64,000 nt of DNA from Streptomyces roseoviridis (lineage in GTDB: Bacteria; Actinomycetota; Actinomycetes; Streptomycetales; Streptomycetaceae), in NCBI RefSeq assembly GCF_039535235.1, contig NZ_BAAAWU010000001.1, positions 4,216,001 to 4,280,000 on the forward strand, given 5' to 3'. Positions 55,100 to 62,972 of the stretch are shown piece after piece. The notes under the pieces were generated by a model. It was given only the letters and a program-made list of their open reading frames with translations, was not told the origin of the DNA and did not search any database. The first letter of the stretch is position 1, and the number at the start of each line of letters is the position of its first letter. The position numbers and the translations under genes were made by a program.

Positions 55100-56551
55100 A
55101 TGGCTTACGACGATCTCCGCTCGCTGCTCAGGGCGCTGGAGCGCGAAGGCGACCTCAAGCGCATCAAGGCCGAAGTCGATCCGTACCTGGAGGTCGGGGA
55201 GATCGTCGACCGGGTGAACAAGGCAGGAGGGCCCGCGCTTCTCTTCGAGAACGTGAAGGGCTCCGCGATGCCGCTCGCGATGAACGTGTTCGGCACGGAC
55301 CGGCGGCTCCTCAAGGCGCTCGGCCTGAAGTCGTACGGGGAGATCAGCGAGAAGATCGGCGGGCTCCTCAAGCCCGAGCTCCCGCAGGGCTTCGTCGGCG
55401 TCCGGGAGGCCTTCGGCAAGCTGGGTTCGATGGTCCACGTGCCGCCGAAGAAGGTGAAGGACGCCCCCGTGCAGGAGGTGGTCCTGACCGGCGACGACGT
55501 CGACCTCGACCGGCTGCCCGCGCTCTTCACCTGGCCGAAGGACGGCGGCTCCTTCTTCAACCTGGGCCTCACCCACACCAAGCACCCGGAGACCGGCGTG
55601 CGGAACCTGGGGCTCTACCGGCTCCAGCGGCACGACAAGCGCACCATCGGCATGCACTGGCAGATCCACAAGGACAGCCGGAACCACTACGCGGTCGCCG
55701 CCGAGCGCGGCGAGCGGCTGCCGGTCGCGATCGCCTTCGGCTGCCCGCCGGCCGTCACGTACGCCTCCACCGCCCCGCTGCCCGGCGACATCGACGAGTA
55801 CCTCTTCGCCGGCTTCGTGCAGGGCAAGCGGATCGAGATGGTCGACTGCAAGACCGTCCCGCTCCAGGTCCCGGCGAACGCCGAGGTCGTCATCGAGGGG
55901 TGGCTGGAGCCGGGCGAGATGCTGCCGGAGGGCCCCTTCGGCGACCACACCGGCTTCTACACCCCGCAGGAACCGTTCCCCGCGCTGAAGATCGACTGCG
56001 TCACCATGCGGAAGCGCCCGCTGCTCCAGTCGATCGTGGTCGGACGGCCGCCGACCGAGGACGGGCCGCTGGGGCGGGCGACGGAGCGGTTCTTCCTGCC
56101 GCTCCTCAAGATCATCGTGCCGGACATCGTGGACTACCACCTGCCGGAGTCCGGCGGCTTCCACAACTGCGCGATCGTCTCGATCGACAAGAAGTACCCG
56201 AAGCACGCGCAGAAGGTCATGCACGCCATCTGGGGCGCCCACATGATGTCGCTGACCAAGCTGATCGTCGTGGTCGACAAGGACTGCGACGTGCACGACC
56301 TGCACGAGGTGGCCTGGCGTGCCCTCGGCAACACCGACTACGCCCGTGACCTGACGGTCGTCGAGGGACCGGTGGACCACCTGGACCACGCCTCGTACCA
56401 GCAGTTCTGGGGCGGCAAGGCCGGCATCGACGCCACGAAGAAGCTGCCCGAGGAGGGCTACACCCGGGACGGCGGCTGGCCGGACATGGTCGAGTCGGAC
56501 CCGGCGACGGCGGCGCTCGTGGACCGTCGCTGGAAGGAGTACGGACTGTGA
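55100..56551 (+). CDS. mqnL: UbiD-family decarboxylase of menaquinone synthesis (MqnL)
   Basis: A 483-residue UbiD-fold decarboxylase. N-terminal DLRSLLRALEREGDLKRIKA, the FMN-type core HTKHPETGVRNLGLYRLQRH, and the conserved R-x-x-x-E region (TMRKRPLLQSIVVGRPPTED) are seen. In streptomycetes this gene belongs to the futalosine route, where it is thought to act with the UbiX partner on the naphthoate intermediate. The prenylated flavin cofactor comes from the UbiX-type gene two positions downstream. It overlaps mqnP by four bases. Start ATG 55100. Confidence 0.92.
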   Translation: MAYDDLRSLLRALEREGDLKRIKAEVDPYLEVGEIVDRVNKAGGPALLFENVKGSAMPLAMNVFGTDRRLLKALGLKSYGEISEKIGGLLKPELPQGFVGVREAFGKLGSMVHVPPKKVKDAPVQEVVLTGDDVDLDRLPALFTWPKDGGSFFNLGLTHTKHPETGVRNLGLYRLQRHDKRTIGMHWQIHKDSRNHYAVAAERGERLPVAIAFGCPPAVTYASTAPLPGDIDEYLFAGFVQGKRIEMVDCKTVPLQVPANAEVVIEGWLEPGEMLPEGPFGDHTGFYTPQEPFPALKIDCVTMRKRPLLQSIVVGRPPTEDGPLGRATERFFLPLLKIIVPDIVDYHLPESGGFHNCAIVSIDKKYPKHAQKVMHAIWGAHMMSLTKLIVVVDKDCDVHDLHEVAWRALGNTDYARDLTVVEGPVDHLDHASYQQFWGGKAGIDATKKLPEEGYTRDGGWPDMVESDPATAALVDRRWKEYGL

Positions 56552-57450
56552 CCACGGCCGCGGTGCCCGGCGCGCGGCCGGGCCGCACGAAAGCCTTCCT
56601 GCGCCTCGTCATGATCGAGCACTCGGTCTTCGCGCTGCCCTTCGCGTACATCGCCGCGCTCACCGCGATGTACGAGGAGGACCGCAGCGTCCACTGGTGG
56701 ACGCTGCTGCTCGTCACCGTGTGCATGGTGGGGCTGCGGACCTTCGCGATGGCGGTCAACCGGATCATCGACCGGGAGATCGACGCCCGCAATCCCCGGA
56801 CGGCCCAGCGCGAGCTGGTCACCGGGGCGATGTCGGTGCGGCACGCCTGGGTCGGGGCGCTGGTGGCGCTGGTGGTGTTCCTCGGGGCGGCGGCGCTGCT
56901 CAACCCGTTGTGCCTGGCGCTGGCGCCGGTCGCGGTGGTGCCGATGGTGGTCTATCCGTACGGCAAGCGGTTCACGAACTTCCCGCAGGCCATCCTGGGG
57001 CTCGCCCAGGCGATGGGGCCGGTCGGCGGCTGGCTCGCGGTCTCGGGGGCCTGGTCGTGGGACGCGGTCGTGCTCGGTCTCGCGGTCGGCGTGTGGATCG
57101 GCGGCTTCGACCTCATCTACGCCTGCCAGGACGTCGACAGCGACCGGGAGACCGGGGTCGGTTCGGTGCCGGCCCGCTTCGGCGTGCCGGCGGCCGTGTG
57201 GGGGGCGCGGGTCTGCCACGTGGTCACGACGGCCCTGCTCGTCTGGTACGCGCTGCTCACGGACGCGGGCGCGTTCTTCTGGGTGGGTCTGGTGATCGTG
57301 GCGGCGGCGTTCTGCTACGAGCACACGATCGTGCGGCCGGGCGACCTGTCGCGGCTGAACCGCGCGTTCTTCACGGTGAACGGCTTCATCGGCATCGCGC
57401 TCTTCGTGTGCGCCCTGCTCGACCTGCTGGTCCGCGGGCTCACCCCGTAG
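56548..57450 (+). CDS. mqnP: UbiA-family prenyltransferase of menaquinone synthesis (MqnP)
   Basis: A 300-residue polytopic membrane enzyme with about eight helices. The two aspartate-rich motifs are NRIIDREIDARNPRTAQREL in loop 2 and YACQDVDSDRETGVGS in loop 6, as in UbiA proteins that bind Mg-diphosphate of the isoprenoid donor. It is inferred to attach the polyprenyl chain to the naphthoate-derived ring. The start is GTG 56548, overlapping the mqnL stop by four bases. mqnM follows after 22 bases. Confidence 0.93.
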   Translation: MTTAAVPGARPGRTKAFLRLVMIEHSVFALPFAYIAALTAMYEEDRSVHWWTLLLVTVCMVGLRTFAMAVNRIIDREIDARNPRTAQRELVTGAMSVRHAWVGALVALVVFLGAAALLNPLCLALAPVAVVPMVVYPYGKRFTNFPQAILGLAQAMGPVGGWLAVSGAWSWDAVVLGLAVGVWIGGFDLIYACQDVDSDRETGVGSVPARFGVPAAVWGARVCHVVTTALLVWYALLTDAGAFFWVGLVIVAAAFCYEHTIVRPGDLSRLNRAFFTVNGFIGIALFVCALLDLLVRGLTP

Positions 57451-57472
57451 GGGTCCGGATAGGCTCGTCGGC

Positions 57473-58162
57473 GTGGAGCCGGTACAGAAACAGCAGCGTC
57501 GTCCCTGGGTGGTCGGGGTGTCCGGGGCGTCCGGGACGCCGTACGCCGCCTCCGTGCTGCGGGGGCTGCTCGCCGCGGGGGAGAGCGTCGACCTCGTCGT
57601 GTCGCGGGCCTCGCGGCTGACGCTGCTCGACGAGACGGGGGTCTCCTTCCGGGACGCGCACTGGCGCGAGGACCTGGCGACCTGGCTGGCGCGGGGCGCC
57701 GACGGGAAGCCGGACACCTTCGCGGTGGACCCGGAGCGGCTGGCCGACGTGCGGTACTGGGCGGCGGGTGACCTGGCCGCGGGGCCGTCCTCGGGCTCGT
57801 ACCCGGTCAAGGGGATGCTGATCGTGCCGGCGTCGACGGCCGCCGTGGCGGGGGTCGCGCTCGGTCTGTCGAAGGACCTGTTGCAGCGGGCCGCGAGCGT
57901 GATGCTGAAGGAGCGGCGGCCGCTGGTCGTCGCCGTACGGGAGACCCCGCTGAACGGGCAGACGCTTCGGCACATGGTGGCGCTGGACGAGGCGGGCGCC
58001 GTGGTGCTGCCCGCCTCTCCGGCGTTCTACGCGGGGGCGACGCACATCCAGGACCTGGTGGACTTCGTCGCCGGGCGGGTGCTCGACGCGGCAGGGGTGC
58101 CGCACGGGCTGTACCGCCGGTGGGAGGGAGAGCTCGGTGGAGCCCTGCCCCCGGCTGATTAG
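57473..58162 (+). CDS. mqnM: UbiX-family flavin prenyltransferase (MqnM)
   Basis: A 229-residue flavin prenyltransferase. The FMN loop is VVGVSGASGTPYAASVLRGL. The core has SGSYPVKGMLIVPASTAAVA and LQRAASVMLKERRPLVVAVR, typical of UbiX/Pad1. It makes prenylated FMN for the UbiD-type partner MqnL. GTG 57473 is chosen. Its last four bases (58159-58162) overlap the stop of a small convergent basic-protein gene. Confidence 0.93.
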   Translation: MEPVQKQQRRPWVVGVSGASGTPYAASVLRGLLAAGESVDLVVSRASRLTLLDETGVSFRDAHWREDLATWLARGADGKPDTFAVDPERLADVRYWAAGDLAAGPSSGSYPVKGMLIVPASTAAVAGVALGLSKDLLQRAASVMLKERRPLVVAVRETPLNGQTLRHMVALDEAGAVVLPASPAFYAGATHIQDLVDFVAGRVLDAAGVPHGLYRRWEGELGGALPPAD

Positions 58163-58287
58163 CGCTTCTTGGCGGCGCGCTTCTTCGCGGCGCGGCGGGA
58201 GGCGGCGGACGGCTGGTGGGCACGCGAGCGGTCGGCCATCTCCTGCAGCTCGCGCATACGGGCGTAGGCCATCTCGATCGTGTACAC
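58159..58287 (-). CDS. small basic protein with a lysine-rich C terminus (unknown)
   Basis: A 42-residue frame: MYTIEMAYARMRELQEMADR continues with SRAHQPSAASRRAAKKRAAKKR. Its N-terminal helix is amphipathic and the tail strongly basic, as in proteins that bind nucleic acid or membrane. The start is uncertain: GTG 58287 lies eleven bases after AGGAG, and GTG 58296 is two bases after it. The gene is below standard length cut-offs. It converges with mqnM and is divergent from the Lrp gene. Confidence 0.6.
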   Translation of the reverse strand: MYTIEMAYARMRELQEMADRSRAHQPSAASRRAAKKRAAKKR

Positions 58288-58320
58288 GGTGAACACCACT
58301 CCTGAAGATCGTCTTTGATC

Positions 58321-58375
58321 TGAATGAACGATTCACAGGGTGTCGGACCCTGTGTACCTTAGATTCTATACCTAA
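58321..58375. promoter_or_regulatory. nested inverted repeats in the Lrp upstream region
   Basis: Three short palindromic elements occur within 55 bases: TGAAT/ATTCA (58321-58335), the perfect pair CACAGGGT/ACCCTGTG (58334-58354), and TTAG/CTAA around ATTCTATAC (58359-58375). The region is the most AT-rich in this part of the window. Operator function for the Lrp regulator and the divergent small gene is inferred. Confidence 0.55.
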
Positions 58376-58413
58376 ACTCGCGGTATCGCTGGACAATGGA
58401 AGGCTTCATACCT

Positions 58414-58869
58414 ATGGACGCCGTGGACAGGCAGCTCATCCAGGCCCTGCGCGAGAACGGCCGCGCCTCGTACGCCGAGCTCGGCCGGCTCGTCGGGCTC
58501 TCCGGGCCCTCCGTCACCGACCGCATCAACCGTCTGGAGGCGGCCGGGGTCATCACCGGCTACCGCGCCACCGTCGACGCCGCGTCCCTCGGCCTCGGCG
58601 TCACCGCCCTCATCGGCATCTCCCTCTCCGACGCCGCCGACCACGAGGACGTGGCCCGCCGGCTCAAGGACCTCGCCGAGATCGAGGACTGCTGGTTCAT
58701 CGCCGGCGACGACTCGTACATGCTCAAGGTCCGCGCCACCGACGTCGACGGCCTGGAGAAGACCATCCGCCGGCTCAGCGGCACCAAGGGCGTCTCCCGG
58801 ACCCGCACCACGATCGTGCTGTCCACCAAGTGGGAGAACCGGGTCGGGGATCTGCCGGAAGAGGGCTGA
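58414..58869 (+). CDS. Lrp/AsnC family transcriptional regulator
   Basis: A 151-residue regulator. The winged helix is at 1-60 (MDAVDRQLIQALRENGRASY, then AELGRLVGLSGPSVTDRINR). An RAM-type ligand domain follows (VTALIGISLSDAADHEDVAR), then VRATDVDGLEKTIRRLSG. It may sense an amino acid and control neighbouring genes. ATG 58414 is preferred because GGAAGG lies nine bases ahead; ATG 58396 would place that site inside the coding sequence. It is placed between mqnM and mqnE. Confidence 0.88.
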   Translation: MDAVDRQLIQALRENGRASYAELGRLVGLSGPSVTDRINRLEAAGVITGYRATVDAASLGLGVTALIGISLSDAADHEDVARRLKDLAEIEDCWFIAGDDSYMLKVRATDVDGLEKTIRRLSGTKGVSRTRTTIVLSTKWENRVGDLPEEG

Positions 58870-58938
58870 CGAGCAGCGAGTACGGTGGTGGGGCCTGATT
58901 CACGGGGATCGACGGAGAGATACGGAAGGCGGCCGGAG

Positions 58939-60102
58939 ATGGACGCTGGGCTCAAGCGCGAGCTGGAGCAGAAGGTGCTGGCCGGGGAGCGGCTGAGCCG
59001 CGAGGACGGCATCGCCCTCTACGACTCCGACGACCTCGCCTGGCTCGGCGGACTGGCCCACGAGGTCAGGACCCGCAAGAACGGCGACGTGGTCCACTTC
59101 AATGTCAACCGGCATCTGAACATGACCAACGTCTGCACCGCCTCCTGCGCCTACTGCTCCTTCCAGCGCAAGCCGGGCGAGAAGGACGCGTACACCATGC
59201 GCATCGAGGAGGCCGTGCGCCTCGCGAAGGCGATGGAGAACGAGAACCTCACCGAGCTGCACATCGTCAACGGGCTCCACCCCAACCTGCCCTGGCGCTA
59301 CTACCCGCGCTCGCTGTCCGAGCTGAAGAAGGCGCTGCCGAACGTCTCGCTCAAGGCCTTCACCGCCACCGAGATCCACCACTTCGAGACCATCTCGGGC
59401 CTGTCGGCCTCCGAGATCCTCGACGAGCTGATCGAGGCCGGTCTGGAGTCGCTGACCGGCGGCGGCGCCGAGATCTTCGACTGGGAGGTCCGCCAGCACA
59501 TCGTGGACCACCGCACCCACTGGGAGGACTGGTCCCGGATCCACCGCCTCGCGCACGAGAAGGGTCTGAAGACCCCGTGCACGATGCTCTACGGCCACAT
59601 CGAGGAGCCGCGCCACCGCGTGGACCACGTGCTGCGGCTGCGCGAGCTCCAGGACGAGACCGGCGGCTTCCAGGTCTTCATCCCGCTGCGCTACCAGCAC
59701 GACTTCGTGGACATGCAGGACGGCAAGGTCCGCAACACCCTCCAGGCGCGGACCCAGATGGCGACCGGCGCGGAGGCGCTGAAGACCTTCGCGGTCTCGC
59801 GGCTGCTCTTCGACAACGTCCCGCACGTCAAGGTGTTCTGGGTGATGCACGGCGTCCAGACGGCGCAGCTGGCGCTCCAGCACGGCGCGGACGACATGGA
59901 CGGCTCGGTCGTCGAGTACAAGATCACGCACGACGCCGACAACTACGGCACCCCGAACAAGCTGACCCGGGACGACCTCCTGGAGCTCATCCGGGACGCC
60001 GGTTTCCGGCCGGTGGAGCGCAACACGCGCTACGAGGTGATCCGCGAGTACCCGGGCCCGGACCCGGAGCGCCGCGAGTCGCCGCAGCCGATGCGCGTCT
60101 GA
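58939..60102 (+). CDS. mqnE: aminofutalosine synthase MqnE (radical SAM)
   Basis: A 387-residue radical SAM enzyme. The iron-sulfur cluster motif is CTASCAYC (Cys66, Cys70 and Cys73), followed by SFQRKPGEKDAYTMRIEEAV. Substrate and barrel motifs ELHIVNGLHPNLPWRYYPRS and HHFETISGLSASEILDELIE match MqnE. It joins SAM-derived adenosyl to chorismate-derived 3-enolpyruvyl benzoate to form aminofutalosine, an early step of the futalosine route to menaquinone. ATG 58939 begins after GGAAGG. The Lrp gene precedes it, and an imperfect tandem repeat lies at its 3' end. Confidence 0.93.
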   Translation: MDAGLKRELEQKVLAGERLSREDGIALYDSDDLAWLGGLAHEVRTRKNGDVVHFNVNRHLNMTNVCTASCAYCSFQRKPGEKDAYTMRIEEAVRLAKAMENENLTELHIVNGLHPNLPWRYYPRSLSELKKALPNVSLKAFTATEIHHFETISGLSASEILDELIEAGLESLTGGGAEIFDWEVRQHIVDHRTHWEDWSRIHRLAHEKGLKTPCTMLYGHIEEPRHRVDHVLRLRELQDETGGFQVFIPLRYQHDFVDMQDGKVRNTLQARTQMATGAEALKTFAVSRLLFDNVPHVKVFWVMHGVQTAQLALQHGADDMDGSVVEYKITHDADNYGTPNKLTRDDLLELIRDAGFRPVERNTRYEVIREYPGPDPERRESPQPMRV

Positions 60103-60159
60103 CGCCTCTCGTCCGGGACGCCTTCGTCCGAGACGCTTCGTCCGAGACGCCCTCCGTCC
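60101..60159. repeat. imperfect tandem repeat at the mqnE 3' end
   Basis: Four head-to-tail units of 14-16 bases (GACGCCTCTCGTCCGG, GACGCCTTCGTCCGA, GACGCTTCGTCCGA, GACGCCCTCCGTCC) span the mqnE stop and the end of the convergent acetyltransferase gene. They may be slippage products with a weak terminator role. Confidence 0.7.
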
Positions 60160-60692
60160 TACCGGAGCGGAAGCAGCATGATGATGTCGTCGCGGTCGTC
60201 GCCCGGGGCCACCCGGATGGCGGCCGGGACGCGTCCGACCTCCTTGTAGCCGGCCCGGGCGTAGAAGGCGTCGACGCCGGTGCCGCCGCGGCAGGTGAGC
60301 CGGATCGCCTCGATGTGCTCGAAGCCCTCGGCGCCGCGGGCCGCCGCCTCGACCGCCGCCATCAGATCCAGTCCGTACCCCTTGCCCTGGTGTCCGGGGT
60401 GCACCATCACCGTGTACAGCCACACCCAGTGCGTCATCAGGGGGTGGCTGTTGTACGTGTAGAAGGCGGTGGCGGCGACCTCGCCCTCCTCGTCGCGGCC
60501 GACCAGCAGGCGGGTGGTGCCCTCGGCCATGCCCAGCAGGTGCCTGAGCAGGGCGGGCCGGATCTCCTCCGGTGTCACGGGAGGGACGAAGCCGACGGCG
60601 CCGCCCGCGTTGGAGACGTCCGCCCACAGGGCGAGGACGCCGTCGCGCAGGGCGGTGTCGACGGCCGGATCCAGCTCGAAGGTAAGGGTCAT
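60159..60692 (-). CDS. GNAT family N-acetyltransferase
   Basis: A 177-residue acetyltransferase. The core (about 85-165) includes TAFYTYNSHPLMTHWVWLYT and the acetyl-CoA loop VHPGHQGKGYGLDLMAAVEA (QGKGYG). A second strand reads GFEHIEAIRLTCRGGTGVDA. The substrate is unknown. Start ATG 60692. It converges with mqnE and shares its last base with the tandem repeat there. Confidence 0.84.
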   Translation of the reverse strand: MTLTFELDPAVDTALRDGVLALWADVSNAGGAVGFVPPVTPEEIRPALLRHLLGMAEGTTRLLVGRDEEGEVAATAFYTYNSHPLMTHWVWLYTVMVHPGHQGKGYGLDLMAAVEAAARGAEGFEHIEAIRLTCRGGTGVDAFYARAGYKEVGRVPAAIRVAPGDDRDDIIMLLPLR

Positions 60693-60800
60693 GAAGCGAG
60701 GTTATCCATTACCTCGCCATCGGCTCAAGGGTCGGCGACCGCGTCCGGCGGGGAGCGTGCTTCACTGGAGTGACGCTTGTCCTGTACGGGAGGGACTCAC

Positions 60801-61067
60801 ATGCTTCGCTACAGCCTGCTCCGCCTCGGCATCTTCGCCGGCAGCTTCCTGGCCCTCTGGGGCCTGGTCTACCTCGGCGTGCTGCCGCGCGGCCTCGGCG
60901 ACTCCAACCTGCTGTGGGTGCTCCTGCTCTCCGTCGTCGTCTCCGCGCCGCTCAGCTACGTGCTGCTGCGCAAGGAGCGCGACCAGCTGAGCGAGCGGAT
61001 CGTCGAGAAGGTCGACCGGGCGAAGGGCCGCCTGGAGGCGAACCGCTCGGCCGAGGACGCCGCCTGA
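60801..61067 (+). CDS. DUF4229 family small membrane protein
   Basis: An 88-residue protein with two membrane helices (SLLRLGIFAGSFLALWGLVY and LLWVLLLSVVVSAPLSYVLL) and a charged C terminus KERDQLSERIVEKVDRAKGR. This is the DUF4229 arrangement; the function is unknown. ATG 60801 follows GGGAGGG. A strong hairpin terminator follows 51 bases later. Confidence 0.86.
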   Translation: MLRYSLLRLGIFAGSFLALWGLVYLGVLPRGLGDSNLLWVLLLSVVVSAPLSYVLLRKERDQLSERIVEKVDRAKGRLEANRSAEDAA

Positions 61068-61117
61068 GCACCTCCCGCGCGCGTATAAGCAACGCGTAAG
61101 TTTCATCACAAACCCGG

Positions 61118-61156
61118 CACCCCGGGCAGGAGCTTCGAAGGCTCCCGCCTGGGGTG
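61118..61156 (+). terminator. terminator after the DUF4229 gene
   Basis: The 16-base arms CACCCCGGGCAGGAGC and GCTCCCGCCTGGGGTG pair with two wobbles and enclose TTCGAAG; TTCTGCG follows. It separates the DUF4229 gene from the leader-peptide transcript. Confidence 0.82.
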
Positions 61157-61200
61157 TTCTGCGTTTCGGAGGTGCCGGTACGCCTCGATCCGCGAGATCA

Positions 61201-61230
61201 CCTCAAAGAAGGGCTTTGAGGTTCTCAAAG
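61201..61230. promoter_or_regulatory. three CTCAAAG elements upstream of the leader peptide
   Basis: CCTCAAAG and CTTTGAGG form an inverted repeat (61201-61208 and 61214-61221) with a further direct CTCAAAG at 61224-61230. They lie 23-52 bases before the leader ATG at 61253. Their palindromic layout fits a repressor site covering the promoter of the transporter transcript. Confidence 0.55.
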
Positions 61231-61252
61231 TTCAAGTGTTAACGTGTCCGGC

Positions 61253-61360
61253 ATGAAGACAGCAGTGCGCCTCCTCGATGCCGCGAGCACCCCGCTCGTG
61301 GCGCGCCTGCACGTCGATCTGTGCCGCTGTATGTCCGCGGTCTGTTGCCGCGCGCTCTGA
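61253..61360 (+). CDS. cysteine-rich leader peptide
   Basis: A 35-residue frame starting ATG 61253 and ending TGA. The C-terminal stretch is HVDLCRCMSAVCCRAL, with four cysteines (24, 26, 31 and 32). Streptomyces has several such short cysteine-containing leaders ahead of sulfur or cysteine genes, where ribosome stalling at Cys codons senses charged tRNA(Cys). It lies 89 bases upstream of the DAACS transporter. No clear ribosome site precedes it, which is common for such leaders. No alternative RNA hairpin pair was modelled. Confidence 0.6.
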   Translation: MKTAVRLLDAASTPLVARLHVDLCRCMSAVCCRAL

Positions 61361-61449
61361 CCCGGCATCATGCAGCGGCCCGCGCTTTTCGCGCGAGTGT
61401 GCCGCACCCCCGTCCCGTATTTCCCGATACGCACCCGTGGAGTGTGTCT

Positions 61450-62784
61450 GTGTCCGCGTCCGCGCCCGCCCCCGCGCCCGTGACGAAATCTCCGTCCCGC
61501 ATACCCAGGATCCCGTTCTGGGCCCAGATCGTCGCCGGTCTCGTCGTCGGCGTCCTGCTCGGCTGGCTCGCCCGCAGCCAGGACATCGGCTGGCTCCAGG
61601 AGACCCTGGCCCAGGTCGGCGGCATCTTCGTCCAGCTGCTCAAGCTGGCCGTCGCCCCGCTCGTCTTCTTCGCGATCCTGGTCTCGATCACCAACCTGCG
61701 CAAGGTCAACAACGCGGCCCGCCTGGCCGCCCAGACCCTCGTCTGGTTCATGATCACCTCGCTGATCGCGGTCGCCATCGGCCTCGCCATCGGCCTGCTC
61801 ACCAACCCGGGCTCCGGCACCGGCCTGACGCCCAAGGACGGCAAGCTGCCCGAGAACAAGGGCAGCTGGATCGACTTCCTCACGGGCATCGTCCCGACGG
61901 ACGTCATCACCCCGTTCACCGAGCTGAACGTCCTCCAGATCGTCTTCATGGCCGCCGTCGCCGGCATCGCCGCCCTCAAGCTCGGCGACAAGGCGCAGCC
62001 GATCCTGACCCTCTCCGAGTCGGTCCTGGAGCTGCTCCAGAAGGCCCTGTGGTGGGTCATCCGCCTGGCGCCCATCGGCACCGCCGGCCTCATCGGCAAG
62101 GCGATCGTCAACTACGGCTGGGACCTGCTCGGCAAGTACGCCACCTTCACCGCCGACGTCTACATCGGCTGCGCCCTGGTCCTCTTCGGCGTCTACCCGC
62201 TGCTCCTGGCGACCGTGGCCAAGCTCAACCCGGTCCAGTTCTACAAGGGCGCCTGGCCGGCCATCCAGCTCGCCTTCGTCTCCCGCTCCTCGGTCGGCAC
62301 CATGCCGGTCACCCAGCGGGTCACCGAGCGCCTCGGCGTCCCGAAGGAGTACGCCTCCTTCTCCGTGCCGTTCGGCGCCACCACGAAGATGGACGGCTGC
62401 GCCGCGATCTACCCGGCACTCGCCGCGATCTTCATCGCGCAGATCTTCGACGTGCAGCTGGGCGTCAAGGAGTACCTGCTCATCGCCTTCGTCTCGGTCA
62501 TCGGCTCGGCGGCCACCGCCGGTCTCACCGGCGCGACGGTCATGCTCACCCTGACCCTGTCCACGCTCGGCCTCCCGCTGGAGGGCGTCGGCCTGCTCAT
62601 GGCGATCGACCCGATCCTCGACATGATGCGCACCGCCACCAACGTCGCCGGCCAGGCCCTGGTCCCGGTGATCGTCTCGGCCCGGGAGAAGATCCTGGAC
62701 GTCGCCGCCTACGAGTCGGCGTCGGGCTCGCCGGTGGACGAGCGGGACGACGAGCGCGAGGTCGCCGTTCCGGCCGCCGCCTGA
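61450..62784 (+). CDS. dicarboxylate/amino acid:cation symporter (DAACS family), possibly cystine uptake
   Basis: A 444-residue transporter with about eight helices and two hairpins. The DAACS binding signatures are AFVSRSSVGTMPVTQRVTER (the serine-rich hairpin loop) and SVPFGATTKMDGCAAIYPAL. The last loop is AIDPILDMMRTATNVAGQAL. The family imports glutamate, aspartate, C4-dicarboxylates or cystine (TcyP). The Cys-rich leader in front favours cystine, but this is inference. The start is GTG 61450 because GGAG lies eight bases ahead; the upstream frame crosses the leader. A strong terminator follows. Confidence 0.87.
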   Translation: MSASAPAPAPVTKSPSRIPRIPFWAQIVAGLVVGVLLGWLARSQDIGWLQETLAQVGGIFVQLLKLAVAPLVFFAILVSITNLRKVNNAARLAAQTLVWFMITSLIAVAIGLAIGLLTNPGSGTGLTPKDGKLPENKGSWIDFLTGIVPTDVITPFTELNVLQIVFMAAVAGIAALKLGDKAQPILTLSESVLELLQKALWWVIRLAPIGTAGLIGKAIVNYGWDLLGKYATFTADVYIGCALVLFGVYPLLLATVAKLNPVQFYKGAWPAIQLAFVSRSSVGTMPVTQRVTERLGVPKEYASFSVPFGATTKMDGCAAIYPALAAIFIAQIFDVQLGVKEYLLIAFVSVIGSAATAGLTGATVMLTLTLSTLGLPLEGVGLLMAIDPILDMMRTATNVAGQALVPVIVSAREKILDVAAYESASGSPVDERDDEREVAVPAAA

Positions 62785-62838
62785 CGCGTACGGCAGCCGT
62801 CCGGCCCGTACGGCACTTCGCACCCCGCTCCTCAGCGC

Positions 62839-62877
62839 CACCGCGCCCCGGACCGCAGCACGGTCCGGGGCGCGGTG
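62839..62877 (+). terminator. terminator after the DAACS gene
   Basis: The 17-base arms CACCGCGCCCCGGACCG and CGGTCCGGGGCGCGGTG are perfect complements with a CAGCA loop. No T tract follows, but the stem is among the strongest in the window. Confidence 0.85.
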
Positions 62878-62921
62878 CGTGGTGGCGCGGATCTGTCCAA
62901 AGGGCGTGCGGAGCCCTAGAT

Positions 62922-62935
62922 TTACTCGGAAGTAA
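62922..62935. promoter_or_regulatory. TTACT-CGGA-AGTAA palindrome upstream of the acyl-CoA ligase
   Basis: TTACT and AGTAA are separated by CGGA, with another direct TTACT at 62938-62942. Palindromes of this kind are typical operators for TetR regulators of fatty-acid genes. The element lies 38 bases before the ligase start. Regulator and function are inferred. Confidence 0.5.
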
Positions 62936-62972
62936 GGTTACTGACCGGTTCTCGACATCCGAGGAGCCGCAC

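Noticed and set aside
53744..56389. An 881-codon minus-strand frame whose last third is LysR
   Set aside because: Only the part from 54625 downward is a real gene. Upstream it runs opposite mqnL and the PLDc_N gene, and no domain is present there.
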